NCBI RefSeq assembly: GCF_014873875.1
Contig: NZ_JADBEM010000001.1
Span: 1,426,001 to 1,490,000 of the forward strand
Reading direction: 5' to 3'
Source: Actinopolymorpha pittospori
Lineage (GTDB): Bacteria > Actinomycetota > Actinomycetes > Propionibacteriales > Actinopolymorphaceae
Length of the DNA stretch: 64,000 nt
Shown: one piece after another, positions 8,718 through 17,125 of the stretch
Layout of the letters: every line of letters starts with the position of its first letter
How positions within the stretch are numbered: the first letter of the stretch is position 1
Position numbers and translations under genes: made by a program
The notes under the pieces: generated by a model
The model's input: the letters and a program-made list of their open reading frames with translations, nothing else
The model's database searches: none
What the model was told of the DNA's origin: nothing

Positions 8718-9134
8718 ATGACCACGACCACGGACCAGATCCAGCAGTTGGGAAGAGACTGGGCGAACGCGGAGGTACGCGGTGACGTCGCCGCGCTGCA
8801 GGCCATGACCACCGACGACTTCACCCTCGTCGGCCCACTCGGATTCGTGCTGGACAAGCAGCAGTGGCTGCGCCGCTACCAGGGCGGCGGCCTGGTCACC
8901 CAGCAGCTGAGCTGGGAAGAAACCCAGGTGCGCGACTACGGAAGCGCCGCCGTCAGCGTCGGCGTCCACGACCAGAAGGCCGAGTACAACGGACAACCCG
9001 CCGACGGCAGGTTCCGCATCACCCACGTCTTCGTCCACGACGGCGACCGGTGGCTGCTCGCCGGCGTCCACCTCTCCCCGATCGGCGGACCGCCACCGTT
9101 CGCCCAGCGCGACACCACGGAGAGTCCACGATGA
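8718..9134 (+). CDS. NTF2-like protein (DUF4440/SnoaL type)
   Basis: A 138-residue protein of the cone-shaped NTF2-like fold, with the usual opening helix (QQLGRDWANAEVRGD), the DDFTLVGPLG strand and a C-terminal HVFVHDGDRWLLAGVHLSP sheet. Members are small cytoplasmic enzymes or ligand binders; no catalytic set can be named. It is first in an operon and its stop overlaps the VOC gene by ATGA. A TetR operator covers its promoter. Confidence 0.75.
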   Translation: MTTTTDQIQQLGRDWANAEVRGDVAALQAMTTDDFTLVGPLGFVLDKQQWLRRYQGGGLVTQQLSWEETQVRDYGSAAVSVGVHDQKAEYNGQPADGRFRITHVFVHDGDRWLLAGVHLSPIGGPPPFAQRDTTESPR

Positions 9135-9496
9135 CCGTCGAACTGAACCACATCATCGTCCCGGCACACGACAAGCACATCTCGGCGCGGTTCCTCGCCG
9201 ACGTCCTCGGCCTCGAGGCCGGCATGGAGATCGGACCCTTCGTCCAACTCCAGGTGGACAACGGCGTGACGCTCGACTTCATGGACGCCGAAGGATTCGA
9301 AGCACACCACTGCGCCTTCCTGGTGAACGACGCCGCCTTCGACGCCGCGTTGCAGCGGATCCGCGCGACCGGGGTGACCTACTGGGCCGACCCGTTCCAC
9401 GCGCGGGAAGGCGAGATCAACCACAACAACGGCGGCCGGGGCCTCTACTTCGCCGACCCGGGCGGCCACAACATGGAGCTCCTCACCGCCCCCTGA
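9131..9496 (+). CDS. VOC family (glyoxalase-like) protein
   Basis: A 121-residue protein made of two beta-alpha-beta-beta-beta modules. It starts MTVELNHIIVP, has a His in AHHCAFLV and ends with FADPGGHNMELL, the usual Glu-bearing last strand. Metal-dependent dioxygenases, lyases and binding proteins share this fold. The start is fixed by ATGA overlap with the NTF2-like gene. Co-transcription with an LLM monooxygenase suggests turnover of one xenobiotic or metabolite. Confidence 0.78.
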   Translation: MTVELNHIIVPAHDKHISARFLADVLGLEAGMEIGPFVQLQVDNGVTLDFMDAEGFEAHHCAFLVNDAAFDAALQRIRATGVTYWADPFHAREGEINHNNGGRGLYFADPGGHNMELLTAP

Positions 9497-9509
9497 GAGG
9501 AACAGGCGC

Positions 9510-10379
9510 ATGCGTGTCAGCATCAGCGTGACGAACTACTCCTGGCCCAAGGGCGGTGCCGGCATCGGGCAGCGGCTCACCCGGATCGCCCGCGTCGCCG
9601 ACGAGGAAGGCATCGACACGGTCTGGGTGGCCGACCATCTGGTGCAGGCGGACCCGTTCGCCGATCCCGGGCACACCGAACACCTCGAGGCCTGCACGAC
9701 GCTCGGCTACCTCGCCGCGAGCACCGAACGGGTGCGGCTGGGCACCATGGTGGCCGGGGTGACCTTCCGCCCGCCCGCCGTCCTGATCAAGGCGATCAGC
9801 ACCCTGGACGCGCTGTCCGGCGGACGCGCGTGGTTCGGGATCGGCACGGGGCACCACGAAGGGGAGGCCCACGACATGGGCCTGCCGTTCCCCTCGGTCT
9901 CCGAACGTTTCGAACGGCTGGAGGAGACGCTGCGGCTCGCGCACCAGATGTGGTCGGGCGAGGAGTCCCCCTTCGACGGCAAGCACTACCAACTCGCCCA
10001 CCCGGTCGACAGCCCTCGACCGACCAACCGGCCACGGATCCTGGTCGGCGGCACCGGCGAACGCAAGACGCTACGGCTGGTCGCCCAGTACGCCGACGCG
10101 TGCAACGTCTTCGACATCCCCGACGGCGGCGCGACGGTCCGGCACAAGCTCGGCGTCCTGGCCGAGCACTGCGCGCGGCTCGGCCGCCCTTACGGCAACG
10201 TCGAGAAGACCATCGGCACCCGGCTCGCGCCCGGCGAGTCAGCGGAGGACTTCACCCGCCGCTGTGCGGGCTTCACCGACCTCGGCATCGACCACGTCGG
10301 CGTCATCACCCACGGGCCCTGGACCGAGGACGCCGTACGCACGGTGGGCGCCGCGGCCCGCACCCTGGCCGGCGCCTGA
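9510..10379 (+). CDS. LLM class F420-dependent oxidoreductase
   Basis: A 289-residue luciferase-like TIM-barrel protein with GAGAGGA before the ATG. The segments [18 protein letters not shown] and [13 protein letters not shown] are those of the F420-dependent subgroup of actinomycetes, where F420 binds in the barrel and transfers a hydride. It is cytoplasmic and third in the TetR-controlled operon. Whether it uses F420 or FMN cannot be decided from sequence alone. Confidence 0.82.
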   Translation: MRVSISVTNYSWPKGGAGIGQRLTRIARVADEEGIDTVWVADHLVQADPFADPGHTEHLEACTTLGYLAASTERVRLGTMVAGVTFRPPAVLIKAISTLDALSGGRAWFGIGTGHHEGEAHDMGLPFPSVSERFERLEETLRLAHQMWSGEESPFDGKHYQLAHPVDSPRPTNRPRILVGGTGERKTLRLVAQYADACNVFDIPDGGATVRHKLGVLAEHCARLGRPYGNVEKTIGTRLAPGESAEDFTRRCAGFTDLGIDHVGVITHGPWTEDAVRTVGAAARTLAGA

Positions 10380-10557
10380 TCCGGGGAAGCCGACCGGAAG
10401 CCTGGGCCCGCCGCTCCCTACCCGCCAATACCCGACGCGCCAGCCCCCGGTCACACCCGTGAGGCCCTGCCCGCTGGGGGCGAACTACCCAGGTCAGCAC
10501 ACCCCGACGGTGAAAGCGTTGAAGCGGATCGAAGGCCGCGATCCGTGGAGGCGTCTC

Positions 10558-10854
10558 ATGGGCACGATCACCACCAGGGACGGAACCGAGATCTTCTACA
10601 AGGACTGGGGTTCGGGTCAGCCGGTGGTCTTCAGCCACGGCTGGCCGTTGAACTCCGACGCCTGGGACGACCAGATGGTGGTCGTCGCCTCCCGCTGCTT
10701 TCGCGCGATCGCCCACGATCGTCGTGGCCACGGACGTTCGGAGGATCCGTGGGACGGCAACGACATGGACACCTACGCCGAGGACCTCGCCCAACTCATC
10801 GACACCCTCGACCTCCACCCGCAGACCCTCGTCTCCCCACGCCGGGCCGGGTAG
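10558..10854 (+). pseudogene. Truncated alpha/beta hydrolase (chloroperoxidase-like)
   Basis: Ninety-eight codons encode the first third of a non-heme chloroperoxidase-type hydrolase: [23 protein letters not shown], then RGHGRS, then [12 protein letters not shown]. The chain then runs into SPRRAG and a stop. Full-length members have about 270-280 residues and a nucleophile Ser in GHS-x-GG right where this one breaks off. No other frame continues the homology downstream. A deletion has therefore removed the catalytic part and joined the remnant to the DsbA-like gene. GGAGGC before the ATG is intact. Confidence 0.75.
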
Positions 10855-10881
10855 CCGGCGAGCAGCGCAGCGGAGGGCGCC

Positions 10882-11520
10882 ATGACCATCCCGACGCCGC
10901 GGTTCCCGGTGCCGGAGCACGTGCCGGCCAACAGTTCCACCGAGAAGGACGGCATCGTCGTGGGCGTCGGACCGGTGACCGTCGACGCCTACATCGACTT
11001 CCTGTGTCCGTTCTGCCGACAGTTCGAGGCGACGTCCGGGCCGACCCTGGAACGGTTGGTGGACGAGGAACTGATCAGCCTCGTCCACCACCCCATGGGC
11101 TTCCTCGACGAACTGTCCACCAACCACTACTCCTCCCGAGCCTCGGCGGCCTCGGGCTGCGCCAGCGACCAGGGTCGTTTCCTGGAGTTCGCCGCGGCGC
11201 TGTTCGCCCACCAGCCACCCGAGGTGGGACCCGGACACACCGACGAGGAACTGGTCGCGCTCGGCGCTCTCGCCGGTGTGACGGATCCGCCGTTCGCCGC
11301 CTGCGTCCTAACGGGGACGTATCTGGACTGGACGACCTACGTCACGCGCATGGCCGTCGGGCGTGGAGTGGGCGCGACCCCCACCGTGACGGTCCAGGGC
11401 GTCCCGGTGCCGGCGAACCCCCGCACCATCGTCACCGCGGTCGACCAGGCCAGCAACGCGCCGACCCGGCCCGAGCACGAGACGCGGCCGGAGAACCAGT
11501 GGCGCACCCACTGGCTCTAG
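10882..11520 (+). CDS. DsbA-like thioredoxin-fold protein
   Basis: A 212-residue protein with the redox centre CPFC at about residues 48-51 and the cis-Pro loop GVGATPTV late in the chain, as in DsbA-type oxidoreductases. No signal peptide or lipobox is seen, so it may act in the cytoplasm, unlike the secreted relatives. GGAGGG precedes the ATG. It lies directly after the truncated hydrolase, with 27 bases between, and may share its promoter. Confidence 0.75.
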   Translation: MTIPTPRFPVPEHVPANSSTEKDGIVVGVGPVTVDAYIDFLCPFCRQFEATSGPTLERLVDEELISLVHHPMGFLDELSTNHYSSRASAASGCASDQGRFLEFAAALFAHQPPEVGPGHTDEELVALGALAGVTDPPFAACVLTGTYLDWTTYVTRMAVGRGVGATPTVTVQGVPVPANPRTIVTAVDQASNAPTRPEHETRPENQWRTHWL

Positions 11521-11562
11521 TAGTGCGTGTTCCGATGCCGGTGGTGCCCCAAGCCCGCCTGC

Positions 11563-12189
11563 CTAGCGATTGGCGGCGTGTCGCGGATCGACAGGTGGGG
11601 AGATCTCCGGGCGAGGGTCCGTGGCGAGGCGTGCGTGGAGATGGGAGTCGTAGCGTTGGCCGGTGGGGTCGACGAACTCCTCCCGCATGGTCACCTCCAT
11701 TCGGAAGCCGGCCTTCACGGCGACCCGACACGATCCGGTGTTGACCACCGCGTGGTAGAGGTTGAGGCGGTGCAACCCGAGGCCGCCGCCGTTGGTCGGC
11801 GTGAACGCCCAGCGGGCCACCGCGTCCAGGGCGCGCGGCGCGATGCCTCGGCCTCGAAACCGCGGCGACACCCAGTACGCCATGACCGCCTGGTCGGGGA
11901 TGCGGTTGACGTCGCGCACGCTGACCGCACCGACCACCGTGCCGTCGGCCGCGTCGGTGACGGCCAAGGCCGCGGTGCCGTCCTCCCAGCCGGTGATGCG
12001 CGGCCCCAGCCAGCGTCGGCCGCGCTCAGCCTCCGGTGCGTCCAGCACCGCCAGGCCAGCTGCCCAGCGCAGGATGCCCGGGTCGCGCATGGCCGCGGCG
12101 ACAGCGGGCTCGTCGGCCTCGACGAAGGGGCGCAGCACCAGGTCGGCCGCATCGATGGTGGCGGGGGCGAGGAGGGGCCGGCTGATCAC
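11563..12189 (-). CDS. GNAT N-acetyltransferase (RimJ/RimL type)
   Basis: A 208-residue acetyltransferase. The opening LRPFVEADEPAVAAAMRD, the central VVGAVSVRDVN strand and the acetyl-CoA loop RGRGIAPRALDAV (motif A) are clear, and the end SCRVAVKAGFRMEV is the usual C-terminal part. It transfers acetyl from acetyl-CoA to an amine, possibly a protein N-terminus or a drug; the acceptor is not visible. It is divergent from the ABC-F gene, with a 317-bp gap that holds a leader. Confidence 0.82.
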   Translation of the reverse strand: MISRPLLAPATIDAADLVLRPFVEADEPAVAAAMRDPGILRWAAGLAVLDAPEAERGRRWLGPRITGWEDGTAALAVTDAADGTVVGAVSVRDVNRIPDQAVMAYWVSPRFRGRGIAPRALDAVARWAFTPTNGGGLGLHRLNLYHAVVNTGSCRVAVKAGFRMEVTMREEFVDPTGQRYDSHLHARLATDPRPEISPPVDPRHAANR

Positions 12190-12353
12190 CCCAACGTTCT
12201 ACCCGACCGCCGGCGGCATCAGCGCGCTGACCCCGACCCCGGTCTCCGGCCGTGCCGAACACTCCGGGTGATCACTTCGATCGCCATGATCGCCTCGTCC
12301 GAGGGTCCTGGTGTTATCGTGACGGGCGAGTATCCCCGCTCGAGGAGACCGAC

Positions 12354-12383
12354 ATGCTGGGTGAGGACGACATCTCCGGGTGA
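12354..12383 (+). CDS. Leader peptide ORF (9 aa) before ABC-F gene
   Basis: The ORF encodes MLGEDDISG and stop. AGGAG lies six bases before the ATG, a better ribosome site than that of the ABC-F gene itself. The stop codon falls in the loop of a perfect 7-bp hairpin (12374-12391). Short ORFs of this kind before ABC-F and other ribosome-protection genes are known to sense stalled ribosomes. That this one is translated is an inference from layout. Confidence 0.5.
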   Translation: MLGEDDISG

Positions 12384-12423
12384 TCCCGGAGCAATCGGCC
12401 ACAGGTGTAGGCGCAGCAGCGCC
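12374..12423 (+). promoter_or_regulatory. Leader hairpins, possible attenuator
   Basis: CTCCGGG (12374-12380), loop TGAT and CCCGGAG (12385-12391) form a perfect 7-bp stem; the loop includes the stop of the leader ORF. A second stem, GGCGC/GCGCC, follows at 12410-12423. No U-tract is present. The rest of the 12190-12506 gap has only a weak TATCGT -10-like element at 12315-12320. Confidence 0.45.
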
Positions 12424-12506
12424 CCCGTGGCCCCTCTCGTCGTCCACACACCCCTCCTGATGCGAGCGTCTCGACGCGCCCGCACGCACCCACGAGGTCT
12501 TCTCCC

Positions 12507-14144
12507 ATGTCCGACGCGTTCGTCGTCTGTTCCAACCTGTCCTTCTCCTGGCCGGATGACACCCCGGTCTTCCAGGACCTGTCCTTCACCATCGGCGCCG
12601 GCCGCACCGGCCTGGTCGCGCCGAACGGCGCCGGCAAGAGCACCCTGCTCAGGCTGATCGCCGGGGAGTACCGGCCCAGCCGCGGATCCGTGACCGTGCA
12701 GGGCGTTCTCGGCTACCTCCCGCAGACCCTGCCCCTGGTCGGCGACCTGACCGTGGCGGAGGTTCTGGAGATCGCCCCGATCATCCGGGCACTGGACGCC
12801 ATCGAGTCCGGCGACACCGGTGAGGAGCACTTCGCCACGGTCGGCAACGACTGGGACATCGAGGAGCGCACCCGGGCCCAACTGGATCGGCTCGGACTCG
12901 CGGACGTCTCCCTCACCCGGCGCCTGCACACCCTCAGCGGCGGGCAGGTCATCTCCCTCGGCCTGGCCGCGCAGTTGCTGAAGCAACCCGACGTCCTGCT
13001 GCTGGACGAACCGACCAACAACCTCGACATCGACGCCCGACGCAAACTCCAGGACGTCCTCGACACCTGGAACGGCTGCCTGGTGGTGGTCAGCCACGAC
13101 CGGGCCCTGCTCGACCGCATGGACCGTATCGCCGAACTGGAGCGGGGCGAGATCCGCTTCTACGGTGGGAACTTCGGGGCCTATGAGGAGGCGGTGCGCC
13201 TGGAGCAGGAGGTCGCGGAGAAGAACGTCCGCAACGCCGAGCAGGAGGTCAAGCGGCAGAAGCGGGAGATGCAACAGGCCCGTGAACGGGCCGACCGACG
13301 GGCCAGCAACGCCGCCCGCAACCTCGACAACGCGGGCCTGGCGAGGATCTTCGCCGGAAACATGAAGCGTGGCGCCCAGGAGGCGGCCGGTCGGTCTCAG
13401 AACACCCACGCCGCAAGGGTCAGCGAGGCCAAGGACCGACTCGACGAGGCGAGCCGCGCCGTCCGCGACGACCAGAAGATCACGCTGACCCTGCCCGCGA
13501 CCAACCTCCCGGCCGGTCGAACAGTCTTCCTCGGCGAAGGTCTGCGGCTGCGCTACGGCGACCGCGCCGTCTTCGCCGGCGACGGTGTCGACCTGACCAT
13601 CCGCGGACCGGAGCGGATCGCCCTGACCGGCCCCAACGGTGCCGGCAAGTCCACCTTGCTGCGGATCATCAACGGCGACCTGGACCCGGAGGGCGGATCG
13701 ACCAAACGCGCCGACGGCCGGGTCGCCTACCTGTCACAACGACTGGACCTGCTCGACCCAGACCGCACGGTCGCGGAGTCGCTGGCCGCCTTCGCCCCCA
13801 CGATGCTGGAAGCGCAGCGGATGCATCTGCTCGCCCGGTTCCTCTTCCGCGGGGAACGCATCCACCTGCCGGTCGGCGCGCTGTCCGGCGGGGAACGCCT
13901 CCGCGCAACCCTGGCTTGCGTGCTACACGCCGAACCGGCGCCACAACTGCTGCTCCTGGACGAACCGACCAACAACCTGGACCTGGTCAGCGTCGACCAA
14001 CTGGAGAGCGCGTTGAACGCCTTCGAGGGCGCCTTCGTCGTGGTCAGTCACGACGAACGGTTCCTGACCGACATCCACGTCAACCGCTGGTTGCGGCTCG
14101 CCGAGGGTCGACTGGTGGAGACCAGCGCCCCGGAGGTGCCGTAG
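12507..14144 (+). CDS. ABC-F family ATPase
   Basis: A 545-residue protein with two ATP-binding domains and no membrane segments. Walker A motifs are APNGAGKST (about residue 38) and TGPNGAGKST (about 375). Signatures are LSGGQ and LSGGE, and both Walker B motifs read LLLDEPTNNLD. A charged, helical interdomain linker spans about 225-310. ABC-F proteins act on the ribosome, either rescuing stalled complexes or protecting it from antibiotics. Divergence from housekeeping members and the leader ORF upstream favour a protection role, but this is inference. It converges on the LysR gene without a gap. Confidence 0.9.
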   Translation: MSDAFVVCSNLSFSWPDDTPVFQDLSFTIGAGRTGLVAPNGAGKSTLLRLIAGEYRPSRGSVTVQGVLGYLPQTLPLVGDLTVAEVLEIAPIIRALDAIESGDTGEEHFATVGNDWDIEERTRAQLDRLGLADVSLTRRLHTLSGGQVISLGLAAQLLKQPDVLLLDEPTNNLDIDARRKLQDVLDTWNGCLVVVSHDRALLDRMDRIAELERGEIRFYGGNFGAYEEAVRLEQEVAEKNVRNAEQEVKRQKREMQQARERADRRASNAARNLDNAGLARIFAGNMKRGAQEAAGRSQNTHAARVSEAKDRLDEASRAVRDDQKITLTLPATNLPAGRTVFLGEGLRLRYGDRAVFAGDGVDLTIRGPERIALTGPNGAGKSTLLRIINGDLDPEGGSTKRADGRVAYLSQRLDLLDPDRTVAESLAAFAPTMLEAQRMHLLARFLFRGERIHLPVGALSGGERLRATLACVLHAEPAPQLLLLDEPTNNLDLVSVDQLESALNAFEGAFVVVSHDERFLTDIHVNRWLRLAEGRLVETSAPEVP

Positions 14145-15023
14145 TCAGGCGGCAGGACGGATGGCCACGGCGGTCTCCGCGAACGCCTCGATCAGGTCGG
14201 TGTCACGGTCGGCCGGGCCCGCCAGGCACACCGGATGGGGCGGTATGTCGGTGACCGGTACGCAGACGACGTCGCGACGCAGGTAGTAGTGCGCCGCCGA
14301 CTCGGGCAGGAAGGTGATGGCCCGACCGGCGGCGACGTGTTCGAGCTTCTCGTCCATGGTGCGGATGGCCGGGCCCGGTACGGGGTGCCGGCCGTCCGGA
14401 CGTGGATCGGTGTTGCAGAAGGCGTCCCACGCCGGTGAGGCGTTGAGATGCATGACGACCGGGTCGTCGGCGAGTTCCATGATGGACAGGCTCCTGCGCC
14501 CGGCGAACCGGTGGGAGGCCGGCAGCACAGCCAGCCGGGGCTCCGCGTAGAGGGTGCGGATCCACAGACCCTGGTCCTCGATCGGCGGCCGGACGAAGGC
14601 GACGTCGACCACGCCGTCCCGAATCACCTCGGCCTGGTCGTACCACTCGATGCGACGGATGTCGACGTTGATGTCTGGATACCTGTCACTGAAGGCGTTG
14701 ATGGCCCGATTGACCGACAGGCCGGCCATGAAACCGACGGTGAGTGTCCGAGGTCCGTTGCCGGCGGCCAGGACCCGTCGCTGAGCGGCATCCGCGCCAG
14801 CCAGCAGCGACCTCGCCTCCTCCAGAAGTTGCTCGCCGGCTTCGGTGAGGCTGACCTGGCGGCTGCTCCGATGGAACAGGCTCACCCCCAGCTCGCGCTC
14901 CAGTCTGTTGATCTGGCGGCTCAGTACGGGCTGGGTGATGTGGAGGTTTTCGGCGGCCCGGCCAAAGTGCAGTTGCTCCGCGACCTCGACGAAGTAGCGC
15001 AGCTTCCTCAGATCCAGGTCCAT
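14145..15023 (-). CDS. LysR family regulator
   Basis: A 292-residue regulator starting at the ATG at 15023 (MDLDLRKLRYFVEV). The HTH spans residues 5-62 with LHFGRAAENLHITQPVLSR, and the rest is the two-lobed effector domain. The open frame extends about 66 codons further upstream but without LysR character. No strong ribosome site is seen. LysR genes usually control a divergent neighbour. Before the IS insertion the next gene on the other side was probably the methyltransferase at 17126, a candidate target. Confidence 0.85.
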   Translation of the reverse strand: MDLDLRKLRYFVEVAEQLHFGRAAENLHITQPVLSRQINRLERELGVSLFHRSSRQVSLTEAGEQLLEEARSLLAGADAAQRRVLAAGNGPRTLTVGFMAGLSVNRAINAFSDRYPDINVDIRRIEWYDQAEVIRDGVVDVAFVRPPIEDQGLWIRTLYAEPRLAVLPASHRFAGRRSLSIMELADDPVVMHLNASPAWDAFCNTDPRPDGRHPVPGPAIRTMDEKLEHVAAGRAITFLPESAAHYYLRRDVVCVPVTDIPPHPVCLAGPADRDTDLIEAFAETAVAIRPAA

Positions 15024-15276
15024 GCTGCCAGGGTATCGATCTGCCTGACCGACCTCGGACATGCACCCTGCACCGAAAAGAGGGCCTGGTCCCCAAGCGG
15101 CCAAGGACTCCTCGGCAGCTGTCGTGCGGCGCGGACAATGCGGGCGAGACGCAAGGCGCTCATGACAGCGCCCGTGAGCGCCGCGAGACACAGCGCGCAC
15201 TCGGCCCACCCATCGGCCCACCGATCACCCACGCGCCGTGCGACGCGTCGTCGAACAACCTCACCTGCCCCAGCCC

Positions 15277-15322
15277 TTGACCGACCATATGGTTGTAGTT
15301 TATCTCTAGAGTTCAACTCTAG
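15277..15322 (+). promoter_or_regulatory. Promoter and palindrome cut off from their gene by the IS
   Basis: TTGACC (15277-15282) and TTATCT (15300-15305) are 17 bp apart and read rightward. A perfect palindrome ACCATATGGT sits in the spacer (15284-15293). CTAGAGTT-c-AACTCTAG (15306-15322) is a perfect 17-bp palindrome right after the -10 element. Its last four bases are the IS target copy. Confidence 0.5.
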
Positions 15323-15337
15323 CCTCAACTATTCACG
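15323..15337 (+). repeat. IS left terminal inverted repeat
   Basis: CCTCAACTATTCACG matches the reverse complement of the right end in 13 of 15 positions. The preceding CTAG is repeated after the right end. Confidence 0.85.
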
Positions 15338-15503
15338 GAAATTGATCTAGTGGTGATCGATTCTTGTTTGGGCTTGCGTGGTTGTGAAAGCTGCTTGCGG
15401 GTAGGCTGGCGGGCCCGGCGGTTGGGGGCCGGTTGTTGTTGTTCAGTGGGGGTTTGCGGGTCTCCGTTTCTGCGGCTCGCGAGGTGGTCAGGGACGGCGG
15501 GTG

Positions 15504-16961
15504 TTAGCCGAAGGCCGTACGGATGCGCGTCCAGCCTTTCTCGATCGCGGGGCTGGGGGTCCAGGAAGAGTCCAGTTTCAGATACAGCTGTCGGGCGGTG
15601 GAGACGATTTTTCCGGCGACGTGTAGGACTTTGTAGCGGAAGGTTTCGGGTGTGGCTTTGGCGATCCCGGGGTGGTCTTTGAAGCCGAGCAGTTTCGCCC
15701 AGCTGATCAGATCCGCGGCGGCGAGCGCTATCTCGAACCAGGCCTGGTTGTGGCAGAACGCGTCCAGCGGCAGGTTGCCCAGGCCGAGGTGGCCGGAGTC
15801 TTTGATCCGTGCTTCGACGTGGGCGTGCTGGCGGTGTCGTAGCTCCAGTCCCTGGATCTGGTGGGGGACTACACGGGCCGGGGTGTCGGTGATGAACGCG
15901 GTCAGCCGCATCCCGTCACTGGTGGTGTTGTGCAGTTGGAGTTGGGCGCCCGGATGCGGGCGTTCCTTGCGTAGGATCAGCCGGGTGCCTTGCGGCCACT
16001 TCGACAGATCCACACAGTGTGTGGCTTCGAACACCATGGCACCGTCACGGATCCCGTCGTCTTCGATCGCGGTCGCCCACAGCTGCTCGTCCACCGCGTC
16101 GGCGATCCCCACATAGGTGGGGGTCGACTCGGTGGAGAAGCTGAACTCGCAGTGTTTCTGCCGGCAGTAGGCGGCGAAGTCGTAGGTCGCCCCGGCCGCA
16201 TCGGCCCGGATCAGGATCTCCGGCGCACCGTCGACGCCAGGCCGGTAGGACTCCGGGAGCGCTTCAAGGGTCAGGTCCAGCAGTGTCTTGTGGTCGGCGA
16301 TGGTGTTCGACCCGGCGTTTCCGGGCCGAAGGATCCCAGCCAGCGACTCCCCGCCGGAGATCTCGGGCCGGTCCAGATAGGAGTGCAGCGGATGGAACCC
16401 GAAGCTCTTCTTCCAGGTCGGTGCCGCGCCGGACTTCTCACTGTGAGCGATGGTGATCGTGGCATCGAAGTCGATGTGCAGATACCCACCGGTGGCCTCC
16501 AGGTCCGGGGCCGCTCCCGCCTGCCAGGCCCGCTCACGCGCCTTCGCCCGCGCCTGACGCACCAGCCCCAGATGCCGTTCATCGATCCTGTCGACCAGCC
16601 GCCACACGGTCGGCTGACTGGCCACCGCCCCGTGCAGCTGCGGGCGGTCCCGCAACACCGCGATCCCCGACGTCGACGTCGCCCCATCGGCGATCGCACA
16701 CGCCTGATCAGCGAACACCTGCCCCGGGGAGTGAAGCCACGGGCCCCGATACGTGTCAGCCAACGCCTGGGTGACGAACCTGGTCAGACCCACGAACTCA
16801 GCGAGCTCGCGCAGCATCGACACACCCGCATGCGAGGCCAACCCGTGCCCATCCGAGCTGACCCGAAACCGCGGCCCAGCCACGCCACCCCTGCCGCCAG
16901 CCGAACCATCCTTGCCTCGGCGTGCCTTCTTCCCACCCGACGAACCCTTGCTACGCTTCAC
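15504..16961 (-). CDS. IS1380-family transposase
   Basis: A 485-residue transposase with a basic N-terminus (KRSKGSSGGKKARRGK) and the IS1380-type DDE core: an Asp in YLHIDFDATITIAHSEKSG, then ILIRADAAGATYDF and a later Glu region around HAHVEARIKDSGHLG. The start is a GTG at 16961. No frame break is seen. The 5' leader can fold into an 11-bp stem that ends three bases before the start codon, which should limit translation from outside transcripts. Confidence 0.9.
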   Translation of the reverse strand: MKRSKGSSGGKKARRGKDGSAGGRGGVAGPRFRVSSDGHGLASHAGVSMLRELAEFVGLTRFVTQALADTYRGPWLHSPGQVFADQACAIADGATSTSGIAVLRDRPQLHGAVASQPTVWRLVDRIDERHLGLVRQARAKARERAWQAGAAPDLEATGGYLHIDFDATITIAHSEKSGAAPTWKKSFGFHPLHSYLDRPEISGGESLAGILRPGNAGSNTIADHKTLLDLTLEALPESYRPGVDGAPEILIRADAAGATYDFAAYCRQKHCEFSFSTESTPTYVGIADAVDEQLWATAIEDDGIRDGAMVFEATHCVDLSKWPQGTRLILRKERPHPGAQLQLHNTTSDGMRLTAFITDTPARVVPHQIQGLELRHRQHAHVEARIKDSGHLGLGNLPLDAFCHNQAWFEIALAAADLISWAKLLGFKDHPGIAKATPETFRYKVLHVAGKIVSTARQLYLKLDSSWTPSPAIEKGWTRIRTAFG

Positions 16962-16964
16962 CTA

Positions 16965-17034
16965 CGGAGTGCCTTTCTGCAAGAAAGATCGTTGTCCTCA
17001 AACACCGATTCTTCCTTACAGACAAGGCACTCCG
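16965..17034 (-). promoter_or_regulatory. Long-range inverted repeat in transposase leader
   Basis: CGGAGTGCCTT (16965-16975 region, read on the plus strand) and AAGGCACTCCG (17024-17034) are perfect 11-bp inverse copies. In the mRNA the stem closes immediately before the GTG and covers the place where a ribosome site should be. A smaller TTTCT-gca-AGAAA hairpin lies inside. Confidence 0.6.
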
Positions 17035-17065
17035 CCGCATTTAGACCCCGTGCCGCCGACCCACG

Positions 17066-17080
17066 TGAATAGCCGAGGCT
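17066..17080 (-). repeat. IS right terminal inverted repeat
   Basis: CGTGAATAGCCGAGG, inverse of the left end with two mismatches. CTAG follows at 17081-17084 as target duplication. Confidence 0.85.
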
Positions 17081-17125
17081 AGTCAGGAGCGACAGAAGCC
17101 GCCCCTGAAAGCCGGAGGAGAACCC

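Larger units (their letters stand above)
15323..17080 (-). mobile_element. IS1380-family insertion sequence, complete
   Basis: A 1758-bp element with 15-bp terminal inverted repeats and a single intact transposase gene on the minus strand. CTAG at 15319-15322 and 17081-17084 flanks it as a 4-bp target duplication. Both ends and the transposase are intact, so it may still move. It lies between the LysR gene and the methyltransferase gene. The 166 bases between the left end and the transposase stop hold no gene that I can support. Confidence 0.85.

Noticed and set aside
15350-15682. Open frame at the left end of the IS
   Set aside because: Translation is Arg/Trp/Gly-rich and overlaps the transposase end; no passenger gene is supported.
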